64,000 bases of DNA from Bordetella parapertussis (GCA_945862495.1 CAMAYM010000001.1:1-64000); one strand, 5' to 3'. Counted from the first letter of the stretch, positions 15,858 through 24,733 are shown. Notes: generated by a model from the letters alone, not told the origin. Program-made: numbers and translations.

Positions 15858-17096
15858 TTATCCCGGAGCGCTCGGAGTAGCCTCTACCTTGACCCAACCA
15901 GGATCTAGACCAATTGCGCCTTGTTCGGCCAGGGTCTCGATCCGCTCCTGTGCATAACCCATTTCCCTCAAAATCTCTGCGGTGTGCTGACCGAGCCGAG
16001 GAGGTGGCAAACGTATCGATCCGGGCGACTCACCCATTTTGATTGGCAATCCTGCCATCGACATCATCCCAAGCCCTTCAAGTTCTATCTCTTGAATCAT
16101 GTCCCGTGCTTGCACTTGGGGTTGCGTGACGACCTTATCAATTGTATTGACCGGCGAACAGGGCACATCGTTTTCTTTTAATCGGCTTGCCCAATATGAC
16201 AACGGCTGTTTAATAATCTCATCACCAATCATCTGGATCAGCAAAGGGCGATTTAACGCACGCATCTGAGGATCGCTAAAGCGGGTGTCTTCCAACCAGC
16301 CTGGCTGCTCAAGCGCCGCACACAGCCCTATCCACATTCGCTGATTAAACGCAGAAATGACAATCCATTGATCGCTTGCCTGATAGGCACGATACGTCGG
16401 GCTCGTTAAGGCGCCACTGCCACTCGGCCCCGGCACTTCACCACTCGAAAAGTAACGTGTAAAAAACTGGGCAAGCATCGACATATGACCTTCGAGCAAC
16501 GAAGTATCCACACGTTGCCCGCGCCCTGTGCGATGTCGCATCTCAAGCGCCATCATCACACCAATTGCACCAAACATGCCACCACCGACATCCGCAACGG
16601 ACATACCCATTTTTGCAGGGCTACCCTCAGGATCTCCGGTAATACTCATCGAGCCAGCGTATGCCTGCATAAACAAATCATTGGCTGGCTCCTTGCTGAG
16701 CGGACCCGACGCACCAAAACCACTAATCGCGCAATAGATGAGCCGCGGATTGGCACGCGATAAGCTTTCGTAGTCCAGCCCCAAACGCTCCAAGGCACCC
16801 ACCCGATAATTATGTACCAAGACGTCGGCGTCTTCGATCAACGCACGCGCGATCTGCACGCCCTCCTCGGTTTTCAAGTCAAGCGCCATGCCTCTTTTAT
16901 TACGATTTGCCGAGGCATAGTAATAGCCCATCGCGCCATGAAAATAAGGAGACCACGCGCGGCTATCATCCCCTACACCGGTTCGCTCAATCTTAATGAC
17001 ATCTGCGCCATAGTCGCCTAACAACATACCGCAAAAGGGACCGGCCATTGCTACGCTGATCTCTACAACCTTTATGCCTGAAAGCGGTGCTGTCAT
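15858..17096 (-). CDS. CaiB/BaiF family CoA-transferase (second copy)
   Basis: The protein has 412 residues, starting PLSGIKVVEISVAMAGPFCG; it has DVIKIERTGVGDDSR and NRNKRGMALDLK blocks, and a VADVGGG segment near residue 168 with the candidate catalytic Asp. It is not a recent duplicate of the transferase at 7052: the sequences differ widely. It is last of the SDR / oxidoreductase / flavin protein / transferase group, 41 bases after the flavin protein. It would attach CoA to a carboxylic acid using another acyl-CoA as donor. Confidence 0.86.
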   Translation of the reverse strand: MTAPLSGIKVVEISVAMAGPFCGMLLGDYGADVIKIERTGVGDDSRAWSPYFHGAMGYYYASANRNKRGMALDLKTEEGVQIARALIEDADVLVHNYRVGALERLGLDYESLSRANPRLIYCAISGFGASGPLSKEPANDLFMQAYAGSMSITGDPEGSPAKMGMSVADVGGGMFGAIGVMMALEMRHRTGRGQRVDTSLLEGHMSMLAQFFTRYFSSGEVPGPSGSGALTSPTYRAYQASDQWIVISAFNQRMWIGLCAALEQPGWLEDTRFSDPQMRALNRPLLIQMIGDEIIKQPLSYWASRLKENDVPCSPVNTIDKVVTQPQVQARDMIQEIELEGLGMMSMAGLPIKMGESPGSIRLPPPRLGQHTAEILREMGYAQERIETLAEQGAIGLDPGWVKVEATPSAPG

Positions 17097-17137
17097 TCTT
17101 ATCTCATCTGATTAATACCGTTTTTTATCGTGTATTT

Positions 17138-17743
17138 TTATAGTTCATTTTTGTAACGCAACATCATTTCTTCGTGTGTTTCAAATACACCTTTAATCGA
17201 TGCTTGTTCGTTAATCATATCTACCATCGTCGGCAACTGATTACGATCAATCTGACTAGAACCATCCCATAATTTTGATCGCATAAAGGCTTTTGCGCAG
17301 TGCAAATACGCTTGCTGGACCGTCACGCGAATCACAAGCTTTGGCGCACGTATTTCTGTCGTACATTGCGCAATATCCTTGGGGTCGATACTGAGATACG
17401 CCGTACCATTGACACGCAACGTCTCATCCACACCGGGAATGATAAATAGCAAACCGACACGTTCTGTATGGATAATGTTTTCTAAGGTATCAAGGCGGTT
17501 ATTGCCAGGCGAATCTGGGATCAACAGTGTGCCATCACCTAACACCTTTATAAATCCAGGTGCACCACCACGTGGAGAAGCGTCCAGCACTTCATCCACG
17601 CCTACGCTCGACACAACGACAAAGGGCGACAATCCGATGAAACGTTTGCAATGCTTGTCTAGGGCAGCCAACTGCTTTTTGACTGCCCGCTCTTTAGGTG
17701 CGGCATACAGCACCCTCAATTGTTCAAGTGTGTCGATCCGCAT
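17138..17743 (-). CDS. Pyridoxamine 5'-phosphate oxidase-like flavin-binding protein
   Basis: The protein has 201 residues. The split-barrel segments GFIKVLGDGTLLIPDSPGNNR and IHTERVGLLFIIPGVDETLRVNG are typical of the MSMEG_1061-type FMN-dependent PNPOx-like family, which often sits among catabolic genes. Reaction unknown; members bind FMN or F420 and are thought to reduce small substrates or protect against side products. The gene begins four bases after the quinone-oxidoreductase stop and is probably translationally coupled to it. Confidence 0.72.
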   Translation of the reverse strand: MRIDTLEQLRVLYAAPKERAVKKQLAALDKHCKRFIGLSPFVVVSSVGVDEVLDASPRGGAPGFIKVLGDGTLLIPDSPGNNRLDTLENIIHTERVGLLFIIPGVDETLRVNGTAYLSIDPKDIAQCTTEIRAPKLVIRVTVQQAYLHCAKAFMRSKLWDGSSQIDRNQLPTMVDMINEQASIKGVFETHEEMMLRYKNEL

Positions 17744-17747
17744 AATG

Positions 17748-18722
17748 CTAGTCCAACTTCACTACAATTTTTCCGAAATGTTTATTCGTGCGCATACGCT
17801 CAAATGCTTGAGCGATATCTGCAAAAGCAAAGGTGCTGTCAATTGGCAAGGATAGTTTTCCCGATTCAAGATGCGCACTCAAATCACCCAGCGCCAAAGA
17901 AGTGATGCTGCGCACTTCCTCAATACTCCTGGTTCGGAAGGTCACGCCGGTATATGTAATTCGCTTGAGTGCATGCAAGTCAAAATCGAACTCTGCGAAG
18001 CGTCCCGCCATTCGACCAACGTTTACGATGCGGCCTAAAACCGCACAGGCCTCAAGGTTTTGGTTTCCAAACGGACCTGAGAGCTGATCAATAATCAGAT
18101 CAACGCCCTCACCACCATTTGCTTCGATCGCGCGCTGCGGCCATTGTGGATCACTATTATCAATAGCGAAGTCTGCACCGAAATTTTTGAGCTGTGCACG
18201 TCGTTCTGGTGTAGTAGATGTGCCAATAACAGTCTTAGCACCCATCAGCTTAGCGATCTGCATTGCCATCAGTCCCACGCCGGATGAGGCTCCTTGCACC
18301 AATACTGTGTCACCCTTACGCAACGCTCCCGCTGTTACCACCGCGTTGTGCATGGTTTGAATCGCGATGGGCAAGGTGACGGCTTGCTCATAAGACATTG
18401 CGTCATTTGGAATATCCATCACACGACCCCAGTCGGCCACCGCATACTCTGCGTATCCAGCCGTACCTGAGCACATCACGCGATCGCCTGGTTTAAACCC
18501 ACGCACGCGCGCACCCACCTCTTCGACATCGCCTGCCCACTCCATCCCTGGTATCGTGCCTGCGCCGCCCACCTTACCATGAGCGCCACCTGCGAGCACA
18601 CTTAGATCCGCACGGTTCAGGCCACATGCCCGTACTTTGACGAGCACTTGTTCAGGGCCGACTGTCGGCTTGGCCACTTCGGCGATTTCAAATCCATTGG
18701 CTGTGACAACGACTGCTTTCAT
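17748..18722 (-). CDS. Zinc-independent quinone oxidoreductase (MDR superfamily)
   Basis: The protein has 324 residues. GroES-like N-terminal half (ACGLNRADLSVLAGG, PGMEWAGDVEEVG) followed by a Rossmann NADP domain with VLVQGASSGVGLMAMQIAK. There are no zinc-ligand Cys/His sets, so it is of the quinone reductase / enoyl reductase type. AAGGAAG lies seven bases before the ATG. Its ATG overlaps, as ATGA, the stop of a 29-codon SDR relic, so ribosomes finishing the relic could restart here. Reduces quinones or activated C=C bonds with NADPH; substrate unknown. Confidence 0.84.
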   Translation of the reverse strand: MKAVVVTANGFEIAEVAKPTVGPEQVLVKVRACGLNRADLSVLAGGAHGKVGGAGTIPGMEWAGDVEEVGARVRGFKPGDRVMCSGTAGYAEYAVADWGRVMDIPNDAMSYEQAVTLPIAIQTMHNAVVTAGALRKGDTVLVQGASSGVGLMAMQIAKLMGAKTVIGTSTTPERRAQLKNFGADFAIDNSDPQWPQRAIEANGGEGVDLIIDQLSGPFGNQNLEACAVLGRIVNVGRMAGRFAEFDFDLHALKRITYTGVTFRTRSIEEVRSITSLALGDLSAHLESGKLSLPIDSTFAFADIAQAFERMRTNKHFGKIVVKLD

Positions 18723-18808
18723 ATTATGACTTCCTTGTTATTAAGATGTAGGGATACATCAATCACGATTGCAACCTTACCGGCCAGTCGACCTGTCTGA
18801 TTTGCCAT
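18719..18808 (-). pseudogene. Remnant of a second short-chain dehydrogenase gene (5' end only)
   Basis: A 29-codon frame starts at the ATG at 18808, with AGGA upstream. Its first 16 residues, MANQTGRLAGKVAIVI, read as the beginning of a classical SDR (GRLxGKVAIVTGA...). After that the sequence leaves the SDR pattern: the expected TGxxxGxG is absent and the frame runs into a TGA that overlaps the quinone-oxidoreductase ATG. The simplest view is a deletion that removed nearly all of a second SDR gene. It could survive because it couples translation to the next gene. It is not closely alike at DNA level to the intact SDR upstream. Confidence 0.6.
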
Positions 18809-18824
18809 CTCTTTTCCTAAAGGG

Positions 18825-19619
18825 TTAACGGGTCGCTGAGATGATGCCGCCATCGACAACGATGGTCTGACCTGTGATGTAACGCGCCTCATCACTCGCT
18901 AAAAATACCACCGCGTGTGCTACGTCCCAGGATTCTCCCATGTGGCCTGCTGGCACTTGCTTGTGACGATGCGCCACAAAGCCTTCAAAATCACCTTTTG
19001 CATACTTTTCTGCCAAACGTTTAACAAGGGGTGTAAACATCAAGCCAGGTGCAACGCTATTGAGTCGTACGCCACGGTCTGCATAGATCACACCGGTTGT
19101 TTTCATCAATTGCTCAAGCGCCGCTTTGCCTGCAGCATAGCCGACCTGTGGTTTGCCAATGTAACGATGCGCAGCTACCGAAGAAATACTGATGATGGAA
19201 CCTCCTCCTTGCGCAGCCATGGTTGGCAGTACGTACTTGCATGCAAGGAATGCGCCTTTGACGTTGACGTCCATTTGATCGTCCCACGTCTCTTCGCTCA
19301 TCGAAACGGGATCACCTGGCTCCGAGCGACCAACGTTGTTGACCAAAATATCAATGCGCCCATATTGTGCAATACATGCCTCAACAAGTTTTTTGACATC
19401 TTCTGCCTTTGTGGCATCGGCCACGATGACATGCGCGGAGCAACCCTCTTCGTTGATGATGCGCTTTGTCTCTTGAGCCGCCTCAAGACTAAGGTCTGAG
19501 CCAAAAATACTGGCACCCTGTCTCGCCAACGCCACAGCAATCGCTTTGCCATTCCCCCAACCTTCGCCTAAAGTTCCGCAACCTGTCACGAGCGCAATCT
19601 TGCCATCTAGTCTGAACAT
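18825..19619 (-). CDS. Short-chain dehydrogenase/reductase
   Basis: The protein has 264 residues from the ATG at 19619, which has AGGGG five bases upstream; in-frame ATGs further out (to 19682) lie in the promoter region. ALVTGCGTLGEGWGNGKAIA is the glycine-rich cofactor loop, and GSDLSLEAA suggests NAD(H) preference. NNVG, SISSV and YAAGKAAL give the Ser-Tyr-Lys active site. The gene leads an operon with a quinone oxidoreductase, a flavin-binding protein and a CoA-transferase. It oxidises a secondary alcohol or reduces a ketone, probably on a hydroxyacyl intermediate. Confidence 0.86.
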   Translation of the reverse strand: MFRLDGKIALVTGCGTLGEGWGNGKAIAVALARQGASIFGSDLSLEAAQETKRIINEEGCSAHVIVADATKAEDVKKLVEACIAQYGRIDILVNNVGRSEPGDPVSMSEETWDDQMDVNVKGAFLACKYVLPTMAAQGGGSIISISSVAAHRYIGKPQVGYAAGKAALEQLMKTTGVIYADRGVRLNSVAPGLMFTPLVKRLAEKYAKGDFEGFVAHRHKQVPAGHMGESWDVAHAVVFLASDEARYITGQTIVVDGGIISATR

Positions 19620-19653
19620 ACTGTCCCCTGAGTTTGTTGTTATCTGTTTGTTC

Positions 19654-19682
19654 ATATTACCCGTGTGACACCATGGGAGCAA
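19654..19682 (-). promoter_or_regulatory. Sigma-70 promoter of the SDR operon
   Basis: On the minus strand TTGCTC (19677-19682) and TAATAT (19654-19659) are 17 bases apart, with the start expected near 19647. The spacer holds the palindromic GTGTGACAC, a possible operator. Confidence 0.5.
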
Positions 19683-19756
19683 AAGGCTTTTTCACTCTCG
19701 CTGCTTCGCTCACCAAAAACAGCGTCCATCTAGTGAAATTAGACCTTAAAAAGAAA

Positions 19757-19784
19757 CAGGCCCGAACGTAAGCTCGGGCCTGCA
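19757..19784 (-). terminator. Terminator of the rubrerythrin operon
   Basis: A perfect 9-bp stem CAGGCCCGA / TCGGGCCTG (19757-19765, 19774-19782) with an 8-base loop. On the minus strand a TTTCTTTTT tract follows. It lies 35 bases past the DUF3501 stop. Confidence 0.85.
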
Positions 19785-19817
19785 CTTGATCCTACACACG
19801 TCGCGACTCAAGGCGCT

Positions 19818-20402
19818 TTATGTCAAATCATTCACCAACGATGCAAGCGTGTCGTCTGGAAGTGTTTCCATATGCATGGGATACTCTTTGTGGTCACATC
19901 CAACCATCATCTGCGCACCAGCTTTTAATGATTTCTTCATTTCTGGTGTGAGTTCGAACCGCATAAAATGCACAGACGACGTTTTGTCGGCCGTCGTACG
20001 TTCCAAATCTTCGTTCGCAATCGCATACACCCGAGGCTGACCTTCGACCTGAACAAACATCTTATGCTCGACACCCAGCAACTTAGACAGCGCTAAACGG
20101 CGCTCGCTTTCGTTGGGATACTCAAGCATCATCGTTGCTTTGAAGTTCGAACCATCCGGTACCAGTGGGTTATAGGCACCCAGCTCATCCTGAATACCTT
20201 CGTCATCAAAAATTTTCTCGACACGTAACATTTCCTGCACTTGATAACGCATCAACAACTCGTTTTCAAACAACAGGTTCAGATGCTCGCCCAGACGAAC
20301 GCTGCGCTTGCGACGCTCTTCGATCGCTTGCTTACGCATTTCCGGGCGGGCCTTGTGATAGGCCTCGAGGGTCATCAAACTTTCGCGCGTAATTTTGCTC
20401 AT
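19818..20402 (-). CDS. DUF3501 family protein
   Basis: The protein has 194 residues from the ATG at 20402 (AGGAAACGGA upstream); a longer frame only overlaps the upstream gene. Sequence features: basic, charged N-terminus (KQAIEERRKRSVRLGEH), a glutamate-rich middle (LLMRYQVQEMLRVEKIFDDEGI), and a C-terminal beta-rich part with FMRFELTPEMK and GCDHKEY. No known catalytic motif. Family knowledge: it co-occurs with rubrerythrin and a heterodisulfide-reductase-like Fe-S protein, as here, with 11 bases between it and that gene. A role in peroxide defence or electron transfer is inferred only from this linkage. Confidence 0.83.
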   Translation of the reverse strand: MSKITRESLMTLEAYHKARPEMRKQAIEERRKRSVRLGEHLNLLFENELLMRYQVQEMLRVEKIFDDEGIQDELGAYNPLVPDGSNFKATMMLEYPNESERRLALSKLLGVEHKMFVQVEGQPRVYAIANEDLERTTADKTSSVHFMRFELTPEMKKSLKAGAQMMVGCDHKEYPMHMETLPDDTLASLVNDLT

Positions 20403-20413
20403 TTCCGTTTCCT

Positions 20414-21751
20414 TTACAGACCGTATGCTTTGGCGATCAAGGTGAGGGGGTGCGCCATCTCTGCTTTCGCCAAGCCGTTTTCTTCCATACCTTGCTCGAT
20501 GTGATGACCCGCAAGCTGGCAATCCGAGCTGATGTAATCAGGGGTGTTGTTTGCCATCGCCTTGAATACCGGCTTGCCGATTTTCATTGCGGTGTCATGA
20601 AACTCTTTCTTGACGCCCCACGTTCCCGAGTGACCTGAACAACGCTCCACGACGTTGACTTCTGTACCTGGCACCAGCTTCAGCGTCTCCGCCGTCTTTT
20701 TGCCCACGTTTTGAACACGCGAGTGGCAGGGGATGTGATAGCTCACATGACCTAACTCTTCTTTAAAGTCCGTATTGAGCAAACCATCACGGTTACGGGC
20801 GATGAAATACTCAAACGGATCCCACATTGCTTCCTTGACGAGCTGCACATCCTCCTCGTCGGGGAACATCAGCGGCAGCTCCTGTTTAAACATCAGCGTA
20901 CAGGAGGGAATGGGTGTCACAATCGCATAACCCTCACGCGCCAGTTTCGCGAGCTTAGGAATGTTTTTATCTTTGTTCGCCGCCACCGATTCCAGATCGC
21001 CGAGCTCAAGCTTGGGCATGCCGCAACACGCTTCTTTGTCGACAAGCGCATAAGGAATCTGGTTGTGCTCAAGGATCTTGATCAGGTCTTGACCGATACC
21101 TGGCTCGTTGTAATTGATATAACACGTCGCGTAAATCGCAACTTTGCCGGGCGTTTTCTCACCATCCTTCACAGGCCACGCAGTCGATATCGTTGCCAGC
21201 TGAGGAAAGGTCTTGGGCGCGTATTCTGGGATCCAAGCTTTCTTATCCACGCCAAGTGTCGACTCCATGACAGATCGCATCACGCCGGTACGATTGATCG
21301 CGTTGACAGACTCTGTCACGATTGGAATGCCCGCGAACATGCCTAGCTTATCTGTCGAAGCGAGCACCTTGTCGCGCAGCTTGACGTCGCCTTTCTTGAA
21401 ATTCACGGCTTTCGCGCGCAGCATCAAGTGAGGGAAATCCAGATTCCATGGGTGTGGTGGGACATACGGGCACTTAGTGACGTAACAAACGTCACAGAGG
21501 AAGCACTCGTCCACCACTTTGTTGTAGTCTTTTTTGTCGACACCGTGCACCTCACCGTCATCGGTGGCATCGACCAGATCAAACAGCGTCGGGAACGAGC
21601 CACAGAGGCTCAAGCACCGGCGACAGCCGTGACACATGTCAAACACACGTTCCATCTCTGTGTGCAGTTTTCCCTCGTCATAGAAGTCTGGATTCGTCCA
21701 GTCCAGCGGATGACGGGTGGGTGCCTCGAGACTGCCTTCGCGGTTTGACAT
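20414..21751 (-). CDS. Fe-S oxidoreductase with CCG domains (GlpC/HdrD-like)
   Basis: The protein has 445 residues. Two 4Fe-4S clusters: Cys40, 43, 46, 50 and Cys83, 86, 89, 94 (the last followed by PYVPPHP). The C-terminal half has two cysteine-rich CCG-type domains; one reads EACCGMPKLELGD, the other ERCSGHSGTWG, where the second Cys is replaced by Ser, and SDCQLAGHHIEQG near the C-terminus. Such proteins pass electrons between quinones, flavoproteins or thiols. Between rubrerythrin and DUF3501, it is the likely electron donor to the rubrerythrin. AAGGATC precedes the ATG. No membrane helix is seen. Confidence 0.87.
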   Translation of the reverse strand: MSNREGSLEAPTRHPLDWTNPDFYDEGKLHTEMERVFDMCHGCRRCLSLCGSFPTLFDLVDATDDGEVHGVDKKDYNKVVDECFLCDVCYVTKCPYVPPHPWNLDFPHLMLRAKAVNFKKGDVKLRDKVLASTDKLGMFAGIPIVTESVNAINRTGVMRSVMESTLGVDKKAWIPEYAPKTFPQLATISTAWPVKDGEKTPGKVAIYATCYINYNEPGIGQDLIKILEHNQIPYALVDKEACCGMPKLELGDLESVAANKDKNIPKLAKLAREGYAIVTPIPSCTLMFKQELPLMFPDEEDVQLVKEAMWDPFEYFIARNRDGLLNTDFKEELGHVSYHIPCHSRVQNVGKKTAETLKLVPGTEVNVVERCSGHSGTWGVKKEFHDTAMKIGKPVFKAMANNTPDYISSDCQLAGHHIEQGMEENGLAKAEMAHPLTLIAKAYGL

Positions 21752-21831
21752 AGCGGATCCTTAATTTTTTCACCCTGAAAGGGTGCAACTAAAATGATTG
21801 TGACCAGCATAGCCGGCCACAGATATTGCAA

Positions 21832-21868
21832 TTCAAGCGGTTAACAACGAGCGTTGTAACCGCTTGAA
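21832..21868. repeat. Long inverted repeat between rubrerythrin and Fe-S protein genes
   Basis: TTCAAGCGGTTAACAACG (21832-21849) pairs with CGTTGTAACCGCTTGAA (21852-21868), leaving one bulged base and a tiny loop. It begins 12 bases after the rubrerythrin stop. No T-tract follows on the minus strand, so it may be an mRNA-stabilising or weak attenuating hairpin that sets rubrerythrin above the downstream genes. Confidence 0.6.
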
Positions 21869-21880
21869 ATCTAGCAGCAC

Positions 21881-22303
21881 TTAGTCAACCAGTGCGTCCA
21901 AAGCTTTCTGGTAGCGATTGGCGTGTGAACGCTCGGCTTTTGCCAAGGTCTCAAACCAGTCAGCGATCTCGTCAAAGCCTTCGTCGCGAGCGATTTTGGC
22001 CATGCCGGGGTACATGTCTGTGTACTCGTGTGTCTCGCCGTGGACAGCAGCTGTCAAGTTTTGACGGCTGGAGCCGATTGGCAAGCCTGTTGCTGGATCA
22101 CCAGATGCCTCGAGGAATTCGAGGTGACCGTGGGCGTGACCGGTCTCGCCTTCAGCTGTCGAGCGGAACAACGCAGCGACGTCGTTCTGGCCTTCGATGT
22201 CAGCCTTGTTTGCGAAGTACAAGTAGCGGCGGTTAGCCTGTGATTCGCCTGCGAATGCGTCCTTCAGGCACTGTTCAGTCTTTGAACCTTTGAGCTGGGC
22301 CAT
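21881..22303 (-). CDS. Rubrerythrin, di-iron domain only
   Basis: The protein has 140 residues from the ATG at 22303, with AGGAGG upstream. The four-helix di-iron site is complete: Glu20, Glu53-x-x-His56, Glu90/93 and Glu124-x-x-His127. The C-terminal rubredoxin domain with two CxxC knuckles found in classical rubrerythrins is absent, so electrons must come from another protein, plausibly the adjacent Fe-S oxidoreductase. Family role: NAD(P)H-driven peroxide reduction in the cytoplasm. First gene of a three-gene operon. The 180 bases ahead contain TTGCAG-16-TATCTA on the minus strand as one candidate promoter. Confidence 0.92.
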   Translation of the reverse strand: MAQLKGSKTEQCLKDAFAGESQANRRYLYFANKADIEGQNDVAALFRSTAEGETGHAHGHLEFLEASGDPATGLPIGSSRQNLTAAVHGETHEYTDMYPGMAKIARDEGFDEIADWFETLAKAERSHANRYQKALDALVD

Positions 22304-22482
22304 ATAGCCTCCTGACAAATGAGAATGAGAAGAATAAGAAGAAGTGGAGTTTAGATTTGGGTGTCGCTAAAAATCCGACAAAATCCGTACTCTGAACGTA
22401 GTTTATGCGGAGCAAATCAATAAAGGAAATTAAATTTATCTACTTTTTAGATAGCTTTTGCCTAATAGACTGCAATCACTAG

Positions 22483-22512
22483 GGCTCTAAGGGTAAATAC
22501 CCCCCTAGAGCC
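22483..22512 (-). terminator. Terminator-like hairpin after the amidohydrolase gene
   Basis: GGCTCTA (22483-22489) pairs with TAGAGCC (22506-22512), extended inward by GGG/CCC. It starts 12 bases past the M20 gene stop. There is no clear T-run, so efficiency is uncertain. Confidence 0.5.
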
Positions 22513-22524
22513 ACCTATGCCGTG

Positions 22525-23724
22525 TTATTGGGCCTTGTCGGCCATCCAGCGCTCCGTTAAACGCACAAAGTAGCTGGCCCCAACAGGAATAATGGCGTCA
22601 TTGAAGTCATATGAGGTGTTATGCACCACGCAAGCGCCCTCACCATGCCCCTCTAGACGATGATGACCCTCGCCATTGCCAATAAAGGCATAACAACCGG
22701 GCTTGGCCATCAGCATATGCGCAAAATCCTCGGCTGCCATGACGCCGGGAAACTGGTCATTGACCATTTCGGGTCCCACAATTTCCCGCATGACCTGCGC
22801 GGCAAACTGCGCTTCTTTGGCATGGTTCACCACAGGAGGTGAAGCGCGTCTAAAGAAAATCTCGGCCTGACACTCATGTGCGAGGGCGATCTGTACCGCC
22901 AAGGTCCGCAAACGCTCCTCTAACCGATCAAGCGCCGACACGGAAAAAGTACGAATCGTGCCACCTACCGCCGCCACATCCGGAATGACGTTAGGTGCAA
23001 CGGATCCCTCAAGCTGTGTCACCGCCAACAAGGCGCGCTCCGTACTTGGGATGACTTTCGCCACCAAACCCTGCAACGCCTGCGCAAACTCAAGCGCCGG
23101 CGCAATGGGGTCCGTTCCCGTATGAGGCAGTGATGCATGTGTGCCCTGCCCCTTCATCGTGACCTTAAAGGTATTGCTCGAGGCCATAAAGGGACCATTA
23201 TTGAGTGCAAAACCACCTACGTTACCAATTGAGAAGTTATGCAAACCAAACACGGCTTCGCACGGAAAGCGCTCAAACAAACCGTCCTCAATCATCTTCT
23301 TCGCGCCCGCCTTGCCCATTTCCTCAGCGGGCTGGAACACAAAGTTCACTGTGCCATTGAAATTACGGGTCTGGGATAAGTGCCACGCGGCGGCGAGCAG
23401 CATGGTGGTATGACCGTCGTGGCCACAGGCATGCATCTTTCCATCATTGGTAGACTTGTGCTCAAACTCATTGATCTCTTGTAATGGCAAGGCATCAAGA
23501 TCGGCACGCAGGCTTAATGTCCGGCCGCCCTCGCCGACTTTCAATACTCCCACGACACCTGTACCCGCAATCCCGCGGTGCACTTCGATTCCCCACTCCT
23601 TGAGCAGGTTCGCGACAATTTCTGACGTCCGATGCTCATCAAAGCCAAGCTCAGGATGGGCGTGAATATCGCGGCGGATTTTAATAAAGCGGCTGTAGTC
23701 TGCAAATGCGTCGATCAGTTTCAT
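22525..23724 (-). CDS. M20-family amidohydrolase (hippurate hydrolase-like)
   Basis: The protein has 399 residues from the ATG at 23724; a TTG at 23739 in frame is less likely. The metal motifs are HAHPELG near the N-terminus, MHACGHDGHTTM, QPAEEMG with the catalytic Glu, and LHNF; the C-terminus has MAAEDFAHML. Family M20D enzymes cleave N-acyl amino acids, hippurate or similar amides in the cytoplasm. It is last in a group after a 3-hydroxyacyl dehydrogenase and a beta-keto acid cleavage enzyme, 15 bases from the latter. It may release an amino acid from an amide made or imported by this pathway. Confidence 0.87.
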   Translation of the reverse strand: MKLIDAFADYSRFIKIRRDIHAHPELGFDEHRTSEIVANLLKEWGIEVHRGIAGTGVVGVLKVGEGGRTLSLRADLDALPLQEINEFEHKSTNDGKMHACGHDGHTTMLLAAAWHLSQTRNFNGTVNFVFQPAEEMGKAGAKKMIEDGLFERFPCEAVFGLHNFSIGNVGGFALNNGPFMASSNTFKVTMKGQGTHASLPHTGTDPIAPALEFAQALQGLVAKVIPSTERALLAVTQLEGSVAPNVIPDVAAVGGTIRTFSVSALDRLEERLRTLAVQIALAHECQAEIFFRRASPPVVNHAKEAQFAAQVMREIVGPEMVNDQFPGVMAAEDFAHMLMAKPGCYAFIGNGEGHHRLEGHGEGACVVHNTSYDFNDAIIPVGASYFVRLTERWMADKAQ

Positions 23725-23739
23725 GTTTTGTCTATCCAA

Positions 23740-24672
23740 TTAAAAGTTAACGTTGTTGCCGCCCTTGAGACCTAAGATCGCGCGCGCTTCATCAGGCGTC
23801 GCGACCTCGCAGTTCAAGGCCTCTAGGACTGTACGAATCCGAGTCACCTGTTCAGCATTCGACGCAGCCATCTTGCCCGGTCCGATCCACAGAGAGTCCT
23901 CAAGACCCACGCGCACATGCGAGCCCATCGCAGCACCCATTGTCGCCAATGGAATCTGATTACGACCGGCGCCCAGGATCGACCACTGATACTGATCACC
24001 AAATAATCGGTCCGCAGTGCGGCGCATATGCATCAGATCTTCTGGGTGAGGACCAATGCCGCCCAAAATTCCAAATACCGATTGAATGAAAATAGGTCCT
24101 TTCACCAGACCCTTTTCGGCGAAATGCGACAAGTTATACAGATGACTGATGTCGTAGCACTCAAATTCGAAACGTGTACCGTTTTCTGAGCCGCGTCGCA
24201 AAATCGTTTCGATATCTTTGTACGTATTTTTAAACACGAGATCACGGCTATTTTCTAGATGCTGCCGCTCCCACTCGTGCTTAAACTCTTTAAAACGATC
24301 CAGCATGGGAAACAAACCGAAATTCATCGAACCCATGTTGAGAGAAGCCACCTCAGGCTGAAAAGTCATCGCCGGCCGCATACGCTCTTCGACCGTCATA
24401 TGAGGACTGCCACCCGTTGTGATGTTAATCACTGCGTTCGTTGCCGCTTTAATTTCTTTTAGGAACGGCCGAAAAAACTCAGGATCTTGGGTGGGCTTTC
24501 CCTCCTTGGGATCGCGCGCATGCAAATGCAAAATGGCGGCGCCTGCCCGGGCAGCGTCAATTGCAGACTTTGCAATTTCATCGGCCGTCACTGGCAAATG
24601 AGGCGACATGCTCGGGGTGTGAATCGCACCTGTTGCTGCACAAGTGATAATGACTTTTCGGGCGCTGGCCAT
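23740..24672 (-). CDS. Beta-keto acid cleavage enzyme (BKACE, DUF849)
   Basis: The protein has 310 residues. VIITCAATGA at the N-terminus and AILHLHARD (His49 and His51, zinc ligands in the family) are diagnostic, as are INITTGGSPHM and the C-terminal VRVGLEDSLW. BKACEs combine a beta-keto acid with acetyl-CoA to give acetoacetate and a new acyl-CoA; substrates include 3-keto-5-aminohexanoate and dehydrocarnitine. GGAG precedes the ATG. The gene just upstream encodes a dehydrogenase able to make a beta-keto acid, so the two probably act in sequence. Confidence 0.9.
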   Translation of the reverse strand: MASARKVIITCAATGAIHTPSMSPHLPVTADEIAKSAIDAARAGAAILHLHARDPKEGKPTQDPEFFRPFLKEIKAATNAVINITTGGSPHMTVEERMRPAMTFQPEVASLNMGSMNFGLFPMLDRFKEFKHEWERQHLENSRDLVFKNTYKDIETILRRGSENGTRFEFECYDISHLYNLSHFAEKGLVKGPIFIQSVFGILGGIGPHPEDLMHMRRTADRLFGDQYQWSILGAGRNQIPLATMGAAMGSHVRVGLEDSLWIGPGKMAASNAEQVTRIRTVLEALNCEVATPDEARAILGLKGGNNVNF

Positions 24673-24733
24673 ACTGTCTCCGGGTCTCTATATTTGATTA
24701 AGATCGTTTGATTCAATACATAAAGTTAAACAA

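Noticed and set aside
18915..19499. 194-codon open frame antisense to the SDR gene
   Set aside because: Cys/His-rich nonsense composition typical of a shadow frame; the SDR on the other strand has all active-site motifs.
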